Source: Dipetalonema caudispina (taxonomy: Eukaryota; Nematoda; Chromadorea; Rhabditida; Onchocercidae). Taken from it: a stretch of DNA of 64,000 nt. The stretch is from the NCBI GenBank assembly GCA_013365325.1, contig JABVXV010000241.1, positions 1 to 64,000 of the forward strand. The letters are read 5' to 3'. The position numbers were made by a program, and so were the translations under genes. Under the pieces are notes generated by a model. It was not told where the DNA came from, did not search any database, and was given only the letters and a program-made list of their open reading frames with translations. Positions 39,509 to 54,100 of this stretch are shown in pieces. Position 1 is the stretch's first letter; each line of letters opens with the position of its first letter.

Positions 39509-39745
39509 GTGACATTGATGGCCGGTTTAGGTATGGATAGTGCGGGGTTTACGAGGCATTCAGCTCACGATCTCATGGCATTGACGACCGCCCGATTTTC
39601 GATGCAGCCCCGTTCATCACACTGCGCACATTTTTTGCTAAATTGCTTTTGTGATGTGTTATACTGTAAACCCATTCTTCCTTATTTTATTTGCTTTCTC
39701 TAACAGCCATTATTCTTTGTTAGTACTGGTATATTGTAGTTGCTG

Positions 39746-39785
39746 TAGTATTGTTATTGTTGTTGTTGTTGTTGTTATTGTTGTA
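39746..39785. repeat. (TTG)n microsatellite
   Basis: A TTG-rich trinucleotide run interrupted by TTA, within the non-genic region upstream of the homeobox gene. Confidence 0.8.
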
Positions 39786-40923
39786 GCGGTATGAGTGTAA
39801 GTATGAGAATGATGCGAATATGATAAGCAATTGGTGAAAAGTTTACTTCTAATGAATACTGTTATAAAGAAATGACGAAAGCTATGGGAATATTGATAGT
39901 TATTTGCTGTAATTAAAGGAAATTATCATTAGAATTTTAGTTCAATTTGTGATATGATTTACTATGCTAGAAAAGTCAGTTTATCAAGCTAAATGATGAT
40001 ACCTTTTTATTCCTTCTTTTTTCATACATTTCTAATTATCAATTTGTTTGAAGATACATTCCTACTGACCACTTATATATTGTAATTCATGAGAAATAAC
40101 AATGACAGTGTTGATAATAATATTGCGAAATGATTCTTGTTTATTTGCTGATTTTTTGAGATGAATTCTGACTATGACTAATGTCTGATGTGAATGAATG
40201 TGTGTTCAGTAATGAAAACATGAAATAGGAAGAGTTTGATTTAATATGTGAAGTCTTATGTAATGAGTTCTAATGTACGAAAGATAAACATGCGTTGTAA
40301 TGACGCATATGACCCAAACACCTAACTAAAATTTCGTTGCATGATGAAAGAATTGCTACTCCAAGGTCGATTAAGGAATTGGCTCGATTCATCTGAATGT
40401 AATTGTGGATTGAATGAATAGAAGTGGGTTTGAAGTAAGCAGGTGGTATGTTGTATTGAATGAACTGATGATATATATCTATAACGCCTTTATTATAGTA
40501 AGTGATGTAGAGCGATTAGGGTAGATGAGTTAGAGTTTAACTATACAGATGACAATGAAAACGGGGTTATTCATTGATTGCTATATGGAATTTGGATGAA
40601 TAGAGTATTATGTCCTTAATTTACCGCACATCGAACTTCCCAGAAATGATTCATAAAGTGAACTATTTAGACTTTAATCAGTCACTGGGTGATGTTTAAT
40701 GTATAATTTACTTGTATGTTCCTAATATAAGCTGATACTATTCAAGATGTAGATTGTTAGTTCTTACACAAATAAACTGGTATTTTTTATTCTTGCAATG
40801 AAGTTCATCGGTAAGCTAGTTTTCAAAAATTCATGGTAATTATGTATTGTTGTGTCATGTTTCATTGTGTCTATTTTTGGAAAATGCTTTTAATGAGTCA
40901 TCATCATTGAAATTTAATAACAT

Positions 40924-40965
40924 TCTCTCTCTCTCTCTCTCCCCCCCTCTCTCTCTCCCTCCTCT
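40924..40965. repeat. (CT)n pyrimidine microsatellite
   Basis: Alternating CT array interrupted by a short C-run and continuing into a CCTCC-rich pyrimidine tract. It lies about 1.1 kb upstream of the first coding exon of the homeobox gene. Confidence 0.9.
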
Positions 40966-42110
40966 ACATCTCACCTCATATGCAGTTCATGTTCAAACAA
41001 TTCGGTGGCCAAGACTAGGCATTTGCTGGTATGACATAGTTGCTATCTCCATGGCAGCATTTATACTTGTTAGTAGGATGATAGTTAATTACATAGTAAT
41101 TATGATTTCCTTCTTTTGAAATCTATCCTTATATTTTGAATAGTATTAGGAAGAGAGTGAGTTACGCGAAGAATAGTAGTAGAACTAGAGAGAGAAAGAT
41201 AGGAAAAATTTATTAATTCATTTTGTGGAAATCCTAGCTAATTTTTTCTTGTAATTTATTTGTAGTTGTCTTCTTGCCTCTTCGATTATTTTCTTTGCAA
41301 CTCGATTCTACGAATTAAATTTTTTCACAAAACTTCTAATATTACTATGTAAAACTTATTGTTCAACAAGCTTTTCTGGATTTTCTACTTGGTTTTGTTT
41401 TATTTCGTATCTATTATTGGCATATAGCACTTGATTCATAGGCAATTTACAGAAAATAGTTAACTTTGAAAGATTTCCGCCATTCTTTGGTGCCAATTCT
41501 TTCTTCTAGAATTTTTTCTCCACTGTTCATTCCGTTCCTTTATTTCAATTCTATCGGAATTTTCGACAAAGTACACATTTGTTATATAGTTGGGGACATT
41601 TCACTCTAACATATTTGTGAGAAGTGTTAATATGTGATGTGAGAGATTGGTGCTAAAATATTCACTGGTGCGATGAACATGAATTAACGCTGAATTGGTA
41701 GATTACAGATTTTTAGTGGGATTAACAATAGAGATATTAAAATGGATGGAATTCGTAGGCTTAAAAGTTCAAGAAGTTAGTGACGCAGGGTTGAAATGAC
41801 CTTTTACGATTTACTTTGTCATATTTCATAACTTTCAGTTTCTCGTGTTATTAAGATGCCTTTCGCCGTTTTGTTTGTTATATTCTTTTCCCTTCTTCTT
41901 CTCTCCGTAAATGATCGACTAGTGAACATACGAATGTTTCAATAGACGAACATACCAACATTTCTCTGTTTGATTCTGCATAGCCAAGCCGTTGTACTTC
42001 TGGAATAAATATGCTAACAAGTTTGTGTTTATATCATTTTTTTTTTTTTTTCAGCATTTGTGCTGAACTGAAATATAAATCGAAATAATTGGCGTAAACT
42101 TTGGATCTAA

Positions 42111-45100
42111 ATGGTTGCAAGTTACGTGTTTCCACATGGTGCCACATCACCAACTACCGAAGCTACACTTATTTTATCTTCTTCTCCATCGTCTGTTACT
42201 GCAATTGAAAAAACGAAGCAGCGTCAGCAGGTTAGTAGCTTATGTAAACTTGTTGCTAAGGTATATGACCTTCGCTACATTTCACTATTTATGGATAATC
42301 TTTGAAACAATCAATATTGTTGTTCTCAACTTTAGGATCATGTTGAAAGTCCCATGCTTAGTTGGCTGTCATTTCGTAATTTTTGATTATTTGTGTCCTT
42401 GGTAAGAATATTGTTGTGTTGTTATGTTATGTTGTATGTTGCTGATGATGAAATACTCGTCAATATTTATCTATATATTTATATACATAGTGTATGCATA
42501 TGTTTATATATATGGGTTATGTGTTTATGTTTGGTTGTATCATGAGAAGCATGTCTGCTATGAATTTTACGTTTTTTGGTGATCAAATACCCAAGGGTGA
42601 ATGAATGGATGAGTTTTTTGCTCTCCGAAAGATGCAAAATGACTTTGTTCCACTGATATCTTCTATGTTATACGGAAACATGTTGATAATGATGGTGATG
42701 ATGATGATGATGAGTGTGAGGAGGAATGAGTGAGTAAGTGAATGAGTGAGACAGGTTTGTAATGCAGATAAATAAATATATATATATGTGATAGATAGGG
42801 GAAGGAGGAGTGTGAAGGGTAAGGCGTTTTGATTTCTTTTTTGACGTCCAGGTATTCACAATCATAAGGATTGTTAAGATTTTTCTCTTTTTCCTATACC
42901 CCATTTTATGGCGTTAAAATTTGGAATGAACAAGCTGAGCTATATATGTTGATCATTGAATCTCATGGAAATTCTTCTTTCCACTGCCTATAGCACTTCC
43001 TGTGATGTGTTTTAATTGCCATTTATCGATGATTAAAGGAAGAAATTTATCTCATCATCATGTTAATTAGAAAAAGGATGAATTTTAGTTCGATTATATA
43101 GTAGATACATTTCCGCTGATCCATCTGTGTTTAATCGTACTTTATGCAAATAATAGCTTTGTTGTCACATAATTGATTTTGATACTTTTAATCTCAAGCA
43201 CTTTGCTTTAGTTTTTCCTTCTGCTTGTTGAGTTGATTTTTGCAATGTTGAAATTTTCTGGATAGCTTTATTTCACTTCATTTTTTCGTTCAGCGTTTTG
43301 GCATCATTATGCAAGTAGTGGAAGCAGAAAAGAGAAAAAATATTTTGCAGTGACAAAGTGGAGATAAGTTTATTTTGCAGTAACATTGGTTATCACCAGA
43401 AGAGTTTCTCGAAAATATTTGGTGATTTTGTATGTCACATATATATGTTGACGTTTATCAGTGAGTCCCTTGAACTTTAGTCTCTACGTCAAAGTAGAGA
43501 GGAAAAAGTGAATTTGTTTTCGTGGAAAAATAGATGTGTAACATTTTCAGGCAGCAATGCTTGATGCATGGTTAGCAATGCATGGCGATAATCTTTACCC
43601 TTGTCGAGAAGAGAAAGAACGCCTAGCAAAAGACATGTCGATGACTTATATACAGGTTATTTTCTATCATTTTGAAAAATTTACTTTGTTCCTCTTGGTT
43701 TTAGCTGTTGAATAAAAGTATTAGTTGTTTGCGAGATTTTCCGAAGGGAAGAATAATTTGAAATTTCTAAATACACAGATTTCTTAGGTTGCTATCTCAG
43801 TGCGTAAGAAGTTATGCTGAATTTACAATGATACATAAAAATTTGTTGCTTTTTTCTTTCTTTTGAACAAAGTTTCACTCATACCTTAAATGAGCTGTTT
43901 CCATGATAATTTTGGAGTGCATCAGTGAAGGACAAATAACAGTTTACAGTCTTTCGCATTTTTCGGCACTTGCTTTTTACCAAATGAAAATGACATACAT
44001 TTTAAACTTAGTGCAAACCGTGTTTGCACTAAGTTTAAAATGCACACACGTATATGAATAGCATTTCATTGTACTACACGTGCTGGATTATAATGTTTTT
44101 CGCAACACTCGTTTTTTCTTGTGATCTTTGATTCGCAGATACTATTTTAGTTTTTTTGATTCCAAGTTTTTTTTTAGCTTTGCCACATTTGAGGACAAAT
44201 CTATTTTTATTGTGATTGTTTTTGCTTTATAGAGTATAAACTGACATTGATTGTTTTAGTAATTAGGGATAATATTGTTAGTGTTACTATGAGTACTATT
44301 ACTGCTACTATTTAGACTGGAAGTAAAATTTTAATGCAAAATAGAGTTTGTGTTTCTTTTACCGTGTCTTTCCCATACATATTGCAATGCCAGGATATCT
44401 ATCGATAGGATGGATGCCGAAGGAGAGAAATGTTTTGTTTACATTTGCAGTGTGTGAAACAGCTTTTGCTTGAAGTTATAAATGTTTCTCTGCCTTTTGC
44501 GTCGTTCAGCTCTCTTCTCTCCTTTCTCATCATCCTTCCTCCCCCTCTCATCTGTCCCGACTCCTTATTCAGTTGCATTAAATTTTAATTTATTTGAGCG
44601 TTTTAGTTCTTAAGCTGTGAAATTTAATATTTTGTATAGCTTCTATAAAGTAGACTATAGCCGCTAAAATACGTCATGTCTGCATGTCTTCTCTTATTTT
44701 GCTTTTCGATAGTTGTTTTGGTATCGTCAATAGCAATATGTAACAAAATGGAATGTGATTCGATGGCTGGAATAGAAGATGGAACAAAATAGAGCCTAGA
44801 CTAGGATAGAAATATATGTAATCGAACTATGTGTAGAAAATATCCTATTATCTATCTAAAGATGTTGACGGAGTATAGTTGGAAGACGAAATCAATTAGG
44901 ACATGCTTTGTAGAATTCATAGATGATGATAAGGAATCATGTGAATGGACAGACATGCTCAATTTTTGTGCATAGTTGAATGCAAAATATTGGACTGATC
45001 GCTTGAAATGAAAGGATAGAAAGCATAACCAGTGGACGTAATGAATTCCCGGCAATTTATATATATATATATTTGTCGAACGTCTCATTCATTCATTTGT

Positions 45101-48100
45101 GTACGCTTTCGCTTTTTTTTTTTCTGCTGGCATATGAGAAATGAATCGATATGTCTGCATATTTCATAAATGAAAATAGAATGTATTTCGTATTTAATTG
45201 GCACTTTTTCAAATATTTTTAACAATCACTAGAACGAAACGTTAGCTATGAAATGTATAGATGAACGATATGACTGAATTGGTGTATGAGAGAGTTGGAA
45301 CTGGAAAATACTTTTGGACTGACAAAAGAAAAGATTAAATTCGCTAACGAATAGCTTACTTAGCAGAAGTGAAGATTAGAAGTAGAAATAATAATTAAGA
45401 TGAAATGTAATTGTTCACGTGCATAATATGAATGTAAACAGAATTCATAAATATGTTGAATTAGTTGTGAGAAATGTTTGGTACCGGCATCACACCAGAT
45501 GAGAATGTTTATTTGTGAGATGTTTTGTGTGGTAAAATGTTTCTGTTGAGATGTTTCCATTTCAGCAGTCGATTTGTTGATATACCCTACCAAAACTATT
45601 GTTATCGGATATGATACCCTTCCTAAATAATCGTAATGATAATGCTTTATGATAAGTAAAGGAAATATTGGGGAGAGAATGTGTGGACATTGAACTATGA
45701 GGATTTAAATAAAGTTAATTATTGATTGCTAGGATTTTGGAATCTTTTTCGAGTACAGTGTAGCTAAGATATAATTTATGGAGATAGATTTGGGATGTTT
45801 ACTGATGCGTGTGATTTATCCTCACGTAGTGGTAGTATTCGAGGTAGATGAATAAGTGGTACTAGTGCATAATGGAGGATAGAGGAGTAATATGGTTACT
45901 AGAATGACTACAAGTATTCGTTAAACCATTTGGTTAACTGTTAGATCAGTAAGACATTAAATACAAACTTCTTTCGGTTGATTGAAATGACTTTTAATGG
46001 TTCATCTCTTTCGGCAGCGAGCTATTTTCAAATTCGTGTGACCTCAACTGATGTTTGAGGTCATTGCCAATTTGGTTGGCTGATGACTCCTTAATGGAAA
46101 ATGTGAACCCTCGATGAGATGACCTTGGTCGTCTGAAATGGAGAAAGAAAAAGAATGATAAGTGCGCTTACTGGACAGATGCGGATTTGTATCGTTTTTA
46201 CGTTGGTAATTCCGGTGAAATTTCGAGTCCCACTTTTTAAGGAGGATTTTATAACCCTGTTTGATTAACCCATTTGTTGCTTGTTGGTTACTTCGTGTCA
46301 TAAAAAAGATCCACTGTTCTCTTCTGCTTTAGGAATGTTACCTGTTAGTAGAATAATTTAAATAATTGTAGCATGCTTGAGATGCAACATGTTTATACAG
46401 ACTTTAATATCGTTAAATGGCAGTGAAATTTATCTCACACATATAGCTGCTTGAGACGTGTCCCTGACTGATTGGCTTAACCATTCTTTGAAGGGTAGAA
46501 ACAAGATTTTTCTAGCCTTATCATTTCTTAAACATTGATCCAACAAATCGGACGATGTCGCTGTTTTGTGTTGATTCATATTTGATATTTTTTTCCTTTT
46601 TTCTAATTTACGATGTATCTCCTAAGTTCCCGTGTCCGCCCTCGTGATTTTTTAGTTTTTCTAGATTTCGTGTGAAATGTCTTAATGCGAAATTTGATTC
46701 TAATGGAGTGAAATTTTTTCGTAGTTGTACCATTGTTGAATAGTTCAATACTGTTTTTTTGTAATCTCCAGCTTTCAGGTGAATCGTTGGTTTGCAAATC
46801 GACGTCGAAAACAAACGAAACGTCGTAAGACTGAAGTTGAGTCACCCCGCTCACTTACGGTACCATCATTGTCATCATCTGCAGCAAACAGACATAATGC
46901 ATTGACTGGGTTATTGGAATCGGAGCAAGATTCGAATTGGCCATCGAAATCACCACTTGGTTAGTGTTTAAGAAATTTCTCCATATTTATTCCTTGATTA
47001 TGGAAAAAATTGTGAATCCGAAAATGTCCTACATTATTCTCATATTACTGTTCGCTATTATTATATGTGAAAATTGGACTGATCAGTTTAGGAAAGATTT
47101 TTTCTAAAAGGAAATAAATGAGGAATGTATACCACAAAGCATTTCACTAACTTTATTTAGACAATAAGTTTTTCCGATAACTGAGGTTTTTGTAATTGTC
47201 GTATCGGTATGTCAACATTTTCTGGTTAAAGTCATACTTTGGTAATAGTATGATGCTACATATGAGACCGGCGCTTTAGATGTTTGTGGTCACATAACGC
47301 ACTTGAAGTGCGTGATATTAATGGGTTTTATACAATGCATTACTTGGGTAGTATTTAACTTCATTATTCGAGATAAGGAACTTGTCGTTAGGAACTTCCT
47401 TTATGACTGGTTATTAGTTTTACCTTTTTCCTCAAAGTATAAATTAAATCCATGCCACCGCTTAAGATTTAAATGCATTTAATTGAGAACTAAACTACTT
47501 TTTAATACAATTTAATACGGTGACCTCTACTTCCTGGAAAGTGGACCTGTGGACAAAAATTTGTGGATATAAGTTTTTAGAGGGGGTAAAGAATATTGGG
47601 AGGAGTCCTAATAGCTCTTTTCAAATTTAGTGTTGGGACAAGATTATTTTACGTTTAGAGGAGTTTGATTAAAGAGACATTATTGTTTTAGTAATAACCA
47701 ATGCTGACCTTTCTGTGCTATCTGTTTTTTAATGCCTTTGCTCTTCTTGCTGATTAATTCGCATGTGGTTCTTTAAATGTATATAGATATATGTGTGCGA
47801 GTAGATATATATATGTAAGGGGATGGAACAAAAGTTGGTTTGTGTGCTAGAAGCATTTGAGTTTGATAGGGTCCCCATATTTGCATATTAGCTCTTCTGT
47901 GTATGTATCACAAGGATAAGAGATACCAATAAATAGGTAACAATTTCTATGCACCAGAAATCATATGGGTACTAGTCTTTTGAGCCCAATTTCATTGTTA
48001 TCCGATACGTTTAGAATAGATTTCCCATTATTCTGGTATCAATAGAATGCTATTACAAATTGCTCTTCGATATTTTATCATTACAACTGTTCTAGCAACT

Positions 48101-51100
48101 ATCTCATTACCTCAACATTTATTACATTGATCATCTAAAACTTTTGATCATTATTATTGGTAGTAGTATTATTTGTTTACCAATATTTTGAATATAGTGC
48201 CGTTACATGATGTTTACGTTTATAATCATACTTGGAGAGCTCTGAACGGTAGAAATATTCCATTTGCACGAAATTATCAATCATTGTGTCTTTCCGAAAT
48301 TGGTGAACATAAATCTGTTATTGTTACTTGATAAGCTTTCAAGTGGGACTTTTTTATGTTACCGAATGCAGGATTAAAAATGAAGGGTTTAAATTTTGTT
48401 ACATTCAGGTATTTGCTTTCAAAAGTATTATCTACTTCAGTTTGTTGTAGTATGTAGTTAGAAATAATGATTATTCGTAGAGTGCGTAGACTACTCATTT
48501 TAAAACGGCCATTTCCTCGTTCCTTGCAACCTGTTTAATTATCCTTTTTGATATGTTTATTTATGAAATACGTGTGCATATGCATACATTAAATAGTCTG
48601 CTGATGCTTCCCAACACTCAAAGTTTATTATATTCATGTAGAATTGTGCTTTGAACTCATTTTAAATTTAGTTTCATGTATGCCGTAGACGTAGAATTTT
48701 TTCGGAATTTAAAATTGATCTGAGAGATATACTTAAGGAATGGTCAACCCTTGAATCTTTACCATTCTTATATTGTCTTGTTCCCTGTTCCGCTTTTACT
48801 TTTAAATTAACATCATTCTAAAAGTTTGAGGAAAAAAGAGAAAGGCGAATTGGATCCTTAGGCATAATGTAATGAACATGCAGAAGAGAAATAATAAACA
48901 AATCTTACACATAGGGTCATAAATAAATATAAAATAAAAGTTTAGTGAAATGATAGGCTCACTTCTGAGATAAAATTTTCAATCTTGTCGAGAACGTTAT
49001 GCACCCATACGGATTACAGGTATTCATTAATGTATGTATAGTTGAAATCAATTAAATCAGCAGAGAAGGAATGGAACAGAGCAGCACAGAGATTACAATT
49101 GCAGCGTTAATAATTAGGGACGATGACAACATAAAAGGGTAAGGATGGGTATTCGAGAATGAAAATACGAGAATCATAAATGGTAAAAATGAGTAACAGT
49201 TGGAAGAGTTTATAGAACATATAATTGTAAAGATATAAAAAAGATGCCATCACCCTCTCTTATCTGCTCAAAATAGTTTAATTTTAGTTTTAATATCTCA
49301 TAGAGCCCATTAAAAATTAGTGAATGCGGCTAGAATTGAGGGTCTATGTAAGCAAGGTCAATACAAGGCTTACAAGACGATATAACATTACTTGTGGAAA
49401 AAGTAGTCTAAAAAAAGCAAGTAGACTTTTGCTTCACCATCGAGGTGTTCGTAGTGAATCAGTAGGGCGACAAATGAGAAGCTAAAGCCTTTACTTTAGT
49501 AAGAGCTGTGTAACAAAAAGGCGTTGTTAAGTTTTTGAAATATTTCAACTGAATAATACTTGTTAACTCTAAAAAGCTTTGTAACATAGTATATAAGCAG
49601 GTGTTTTTCTAATAGTAAAATGAATTTCTTTTCTGACTAGAAAGGTACACACATCTTTACGATTTTTGCAAAAGCAGAAAAATCTAAAATATGCAAGTGA
49701 ACGAGATGGATGAGTGATTTCCTTATCGTTTTTTTCTTTTTTTTTTAGTCTATCATAACTTTTTCATCAGATTCATAAATGAAAATTATCCAAACTGGCA
49801 TTAATAATTAAGGATAATAGTGTTAATAAATATTAGGTGCATATAAGTGTATAAATTATAGATAACAATGCGAAACTACTATCATTTTGGGAAAAAAAAA
49901 GATGAATTATTCATGAATAAGAGCTAAAAATAGACAATTAAGGAGAACGAGTATAGAATTTTCATTTGCGATATTTCATATTTTGTAATTCCATCAGAAA
50001 CAGAGTACTATTAAGCAAATTTACGAACTAGCAGTAGAAGAGAGCTGAAAAATGAAATAAGAAACTTTAGCACTAGGAAGAAAACATGCGATCTTCAGGA
50101 TTTTTTTTTTTTTATCAAATAATTTTACAGTGGAAAAGCTTATACTTTAGAGAACAGGGACTTCCTTCCCCTGACTTTTCTACTCTTGGATTAATTGAGC
50201 CGTGAGATAGCTATGTTTGGTTTTAAAGCATCTCGACGTACTTCGTTTTGTAGCGGCTTATCTAGCCGATCCAATGGAATGTATGGATATTGTCAAGGAT
50301 TTTAAGAACCTGGCTTTTTTGAAAATCGACTAAGATTATGGAGAAAAACACTCGTAATTTGCAGGGAGAACTGATTTCTTTAGAAATTTTAGGTCTTTTA
50401 TAAGAATTCACATCTATGACATGCATAAGATTAGTCCTAAAATTATTGAATGTTTGAATTGTGAGATCGACGAATTTTAAAGTGCTTATTTAAATGGATA
50501 TTAAACTTTAAGTTTATGATTTTTCTGGCATGATTTACACTTATTTCTCTTAAATGTGTAAAGTTCTTGATGGGAATTTATGAATTCATGAATGCTGCAG
50601 ATGAATCTTAAGTTTTATTTTATTTCTAAAAATTGCCGAAATTCAAAAACTCTAGCCTGAGTCACATAAATTTACTTTTCGTCCAGATTCTCGAAATCCT
50701 AGGAGAAAAATTTTTTTCGCAGCATTTAAAATCTTGATTTACAACTTCAACATATGGTAAGTTAAGTACTATTGTAAACACTCAACTTATGGTAAGTTAA
50801 ATATTATTTCAAGTACCTAACTTTTAGCTTACTCTTTAAATTTTTAGCTGGAACTAATTTCAACATATTAGAGTTCAATTTTCAGATTAGTCGAAATTCT
50901 GGTCATACCTTGTTCAGGAATAGCTTTTGCCAGCTGAGTTAGCTTTGTGTTGTTTTGTCAAGTGAGGTGTAGTAATACTAGTAGTAGTATATAACGCTAG
51001 TGGTGAAATATGAGTATTGAAATAATGAATAGCTTATAGAAAGAGGAAGCTTTAGATTGACGTGCCAACAGGTAGTATTAACAGCTGTCGTCGATGATGG

Positions 51101-54100
51101 TAGATCTCGTTTAAAAAGACCAGATGTTCAATTCTCATTTTTTTTTTCCCCCTCCTATCATGTAGGATGATTAGTTGAAGGAAGAGAGAAATGATTTTTT
51201 TTTTCTAGGGATTTCAACATGGAAATCCGATTTTCCATCCTCTTCCCAAAGGGATTTTATGTGATGCAAAAGGCAGATGGAGAAATATCGTGAATTAATA
51301 ATGTTTTGTAGTTTCTTCTGCTTAATTACATGGCGTTGGTTAACTCGTTGCATTAATTCATTAGCAGGTTTGCAAATGTGATATATGATAACATTGATAT
51401 TGATTGTGGTTTCGCAATTCTTCGATAAATTCGCTAGAATTTGTAGCAAGTAAAGATTTTGTGATCATATAGTAGCAGTAATTCGAAGGCTGATAAGGTT
51501 CGACATCATTCTCGATTTTAAAGGAATCTATCATGTAGGCGAAAAATTCGGTATGACTTCTCTCCTCCTCCCTTTCTCTCTTCCTCACTTTTATCGATTA
51601 TTGAAATTATCAAATGTTTCACTCAACTCACAACCAATAGGTTTACCTCATTTTTCGTACGATGATGAAATTTGAAGTTTCAGCATACACGGAACGTGGG
51701 AAGAGGACAATGAAATTGAGGGGAAAGGGAAATAAAGAGAGGATAGAAGAGAGTGAGAGTTAGTAAAATTGGATAAGGAAAAGAGAAGCATTGTGAGAGT
51801 GTAGTGATGGGTTTGAGAGAAAATGAGGCTATAAGATTAAAGGTCAATAAATAGTTGTGAGATTGAAAGGAGGGGTAATGGAGTTGAAGGGTAGGTAGTT
51901 TAGTGTCGTGGGGGGGTAAAGTGTCGGTTGCTTTGTTAGAGATTTGTGTGCTGACGGAAGTGATAGTAATAATGATGGTCTTTACCTTTTCGGAGATCTT
52001 TTGGTTGTGGTAATGATGGTGATAATAATAATAGTAATGGTGGATTATTTTGATTTTAACATTTCGAGCTTCACTTAAGAATTTCACCTCTTACATAGAG
52101 ATACGGATATCCCCATCCAGTTCCTCATAACTAATCACTGAAATCGAAGATCAAGATTGCATATCATTAATCCATGGAGAAGTGTTTTGGTTAAAATGAA
52201 TAGATGATTTAATTAATCTGAAAAGTTTCTTTGTCTATATTAGAGTAAAGCCGGTAATTATGTACTTGTTGTATATGATCAATAAAGATTTGACACTTTT
52301 GAGCCCTGACTATGTAGTATAATATAGAACAAATAAATTTTAAATGTTATTAGGAAGTATTGGACTGAGACTTATTTTAATTAAGGGTTTTGTTTTTTAT
52401 TTTCCACTTAGGCTTTTTTTTCATTGTTGTATTCAACTGCTTAGTTTGTAATTTGATTTAACATATTGTTTCGTTTTCAAATCTTTGAGAAAGCCATGGA
52501 TCATTTGCTCTATGAACACATTGTTAGCCATTAAGCATGATATAAAGATAACACATTAACGACAAGCACTTAAAATCCTTCTTGACCGATAAGTCAGGGA
52601 ATTTGTTTAATAATTGTATCCAGCTGTTTATTTTAGGTAGAAGAAAAAATTGATTCTGCGTACTTAGTTTTGAATATGTCCCGTATTTGTTTGGCTAAGT
52701 TAATGACTGATTTTCTTTCTTCTGAGTTGCTTATTCGTCATTAATAATTTCGTCTTCTTTTTTTATTTAATAAATTTCATCTTTTCCTAAAAAATACTCC
52801 ATTTATTTCGAGAATGTTACTGGTATGTAAGCGATCTCAAACATGCATTTTTCTTCCTGTTCGTTCATTCGAATTAATCGATGTGAAGCAAAATCTTTCT
52901 CAGCTGAAATTGAAGACCTTCTACCTCCATAAAACTTAATGGGATGGATTGAGTTGAGTCGGAGAAAAGAGTGAAGTTAAGTTGAAAGGGGTGGCTTCCG
53001 TCTCCTTTCCTGTGTCTATTTTATCCTGTCTCCCTCCTTTTTTTCCGCTCCTATACAACAATCGAAGGATTTCTTCGATTGCCTCCACCCTTTCGTCTCC
53101 TTTTTCCTCTTTCCATATGGTGACGGCTATCGGTGGGCCCTGAGTGGTCAATGGTATGCTCATTTTCATCTCAAAAAGGGAAGGGAAGGAAGAGTGGAGG
53201 AATAGATCGATCTAGACGAGCTTGCTTATTTTCATTTAATTCTTCCTTTCGTTTTTCTCTCCTTTCTCTTCTTTCACTTTTTCTCTTTAAAAGATTCTTC
53301 TCTCCTTCTTTTATCCAATGACTTTATGTCCACATTTTTTTCCCCTTCATTTTATTATTGGATAGTCATTATATCTTAGTGCAGCATTTCGTTAAATTTT
53401 AGTCGATTCGTTTGTTTCTTACTTTTTAGGAAGAAATACTAAATTAGAACTGGTTATCTCCCATTGTTTGTTTGTGCCTCCTAGTTTTGTCAGTACTTGT
53501 TTGTAGAACAGGTTGAAACTTAGCCTCTTTTCATCAAATGATTTTTTTTCCTGGTTGAATGGGTAATATGTTGTGTGGAAGTGAGGGATGAGAAGACTTA
53601 GTTATAAATACATAATGGATACAAGGAAATTTTGTTTGTGTAAGAACAGCACTGATCATTATGAGGAGATATGAGATGTTGTTAGGTCGTATTGCTAGTG
53701 ATTTATCAGAGGATTGTTGACAGCGAGTGACAAAGAGCTAGGCTTAGTAAAACGGATCTTGTTTTCTCTTTGTTTCCTTTATTTCTTTCATATCGTTTTA
53801 TGACACCTGAATAACTTAACAGATAACAGATAGATTGTTTGAAGTAGCTGAGCTTTTTAAAAAAGATACTGCATTACGGTTTACCTGTATTGTTGTAGCA
53901 GTAATTCCTTCAACATTTGTTGCATGGCATGAGAGAATACAGGTAAAAAAACCAAGTTTTTGTTTCTCCAAGGTATTTGTGGACGAAAGTTTGAACATCT
54001 CGTTTATGTTGTTGCCGAGAAGTTGGTGAGATTTGTTGCTTAGTTACATTGTTCTGGTGGAGTTTTGTAATTCATCAGCATTGCATTTTCCGGAATGTTA

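Larger units (their letters stand above)
29478..42110. other. 12.6-kb region without a convincing gene; upstream of homeobox gene
   Basis: No complete gene was found on either strand. Many short frames of 60-100 codons occur, as expected by chance. The region has an (AG)n array at 32035-32060, a GGATG/GGAAT-rich stretch at about 32080-32150, GT-rich sequence near 30815-30870, a (TTG)n array near 39745-39785 and a (CT)n array at 40924-40965. Exon-like segments bounded by plausible acceptor and donor sites lie at 30264-30567, 31252-31380 and 39441-39508. They may be 5' untranslated or alternative first exons of the homeobox gene. The long empty stretch next to a developmental regulator suggests cis-regulatory DNA (inference). 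Confidence 0.55.

Noticed and set aside
51680..52087. 135-codon minus-strand frame with poly-Tyr and poly-His
   Set aside because: Complement of a purine-rich and TAA/TGG-repeat tract; low complexity with no splice or start support.
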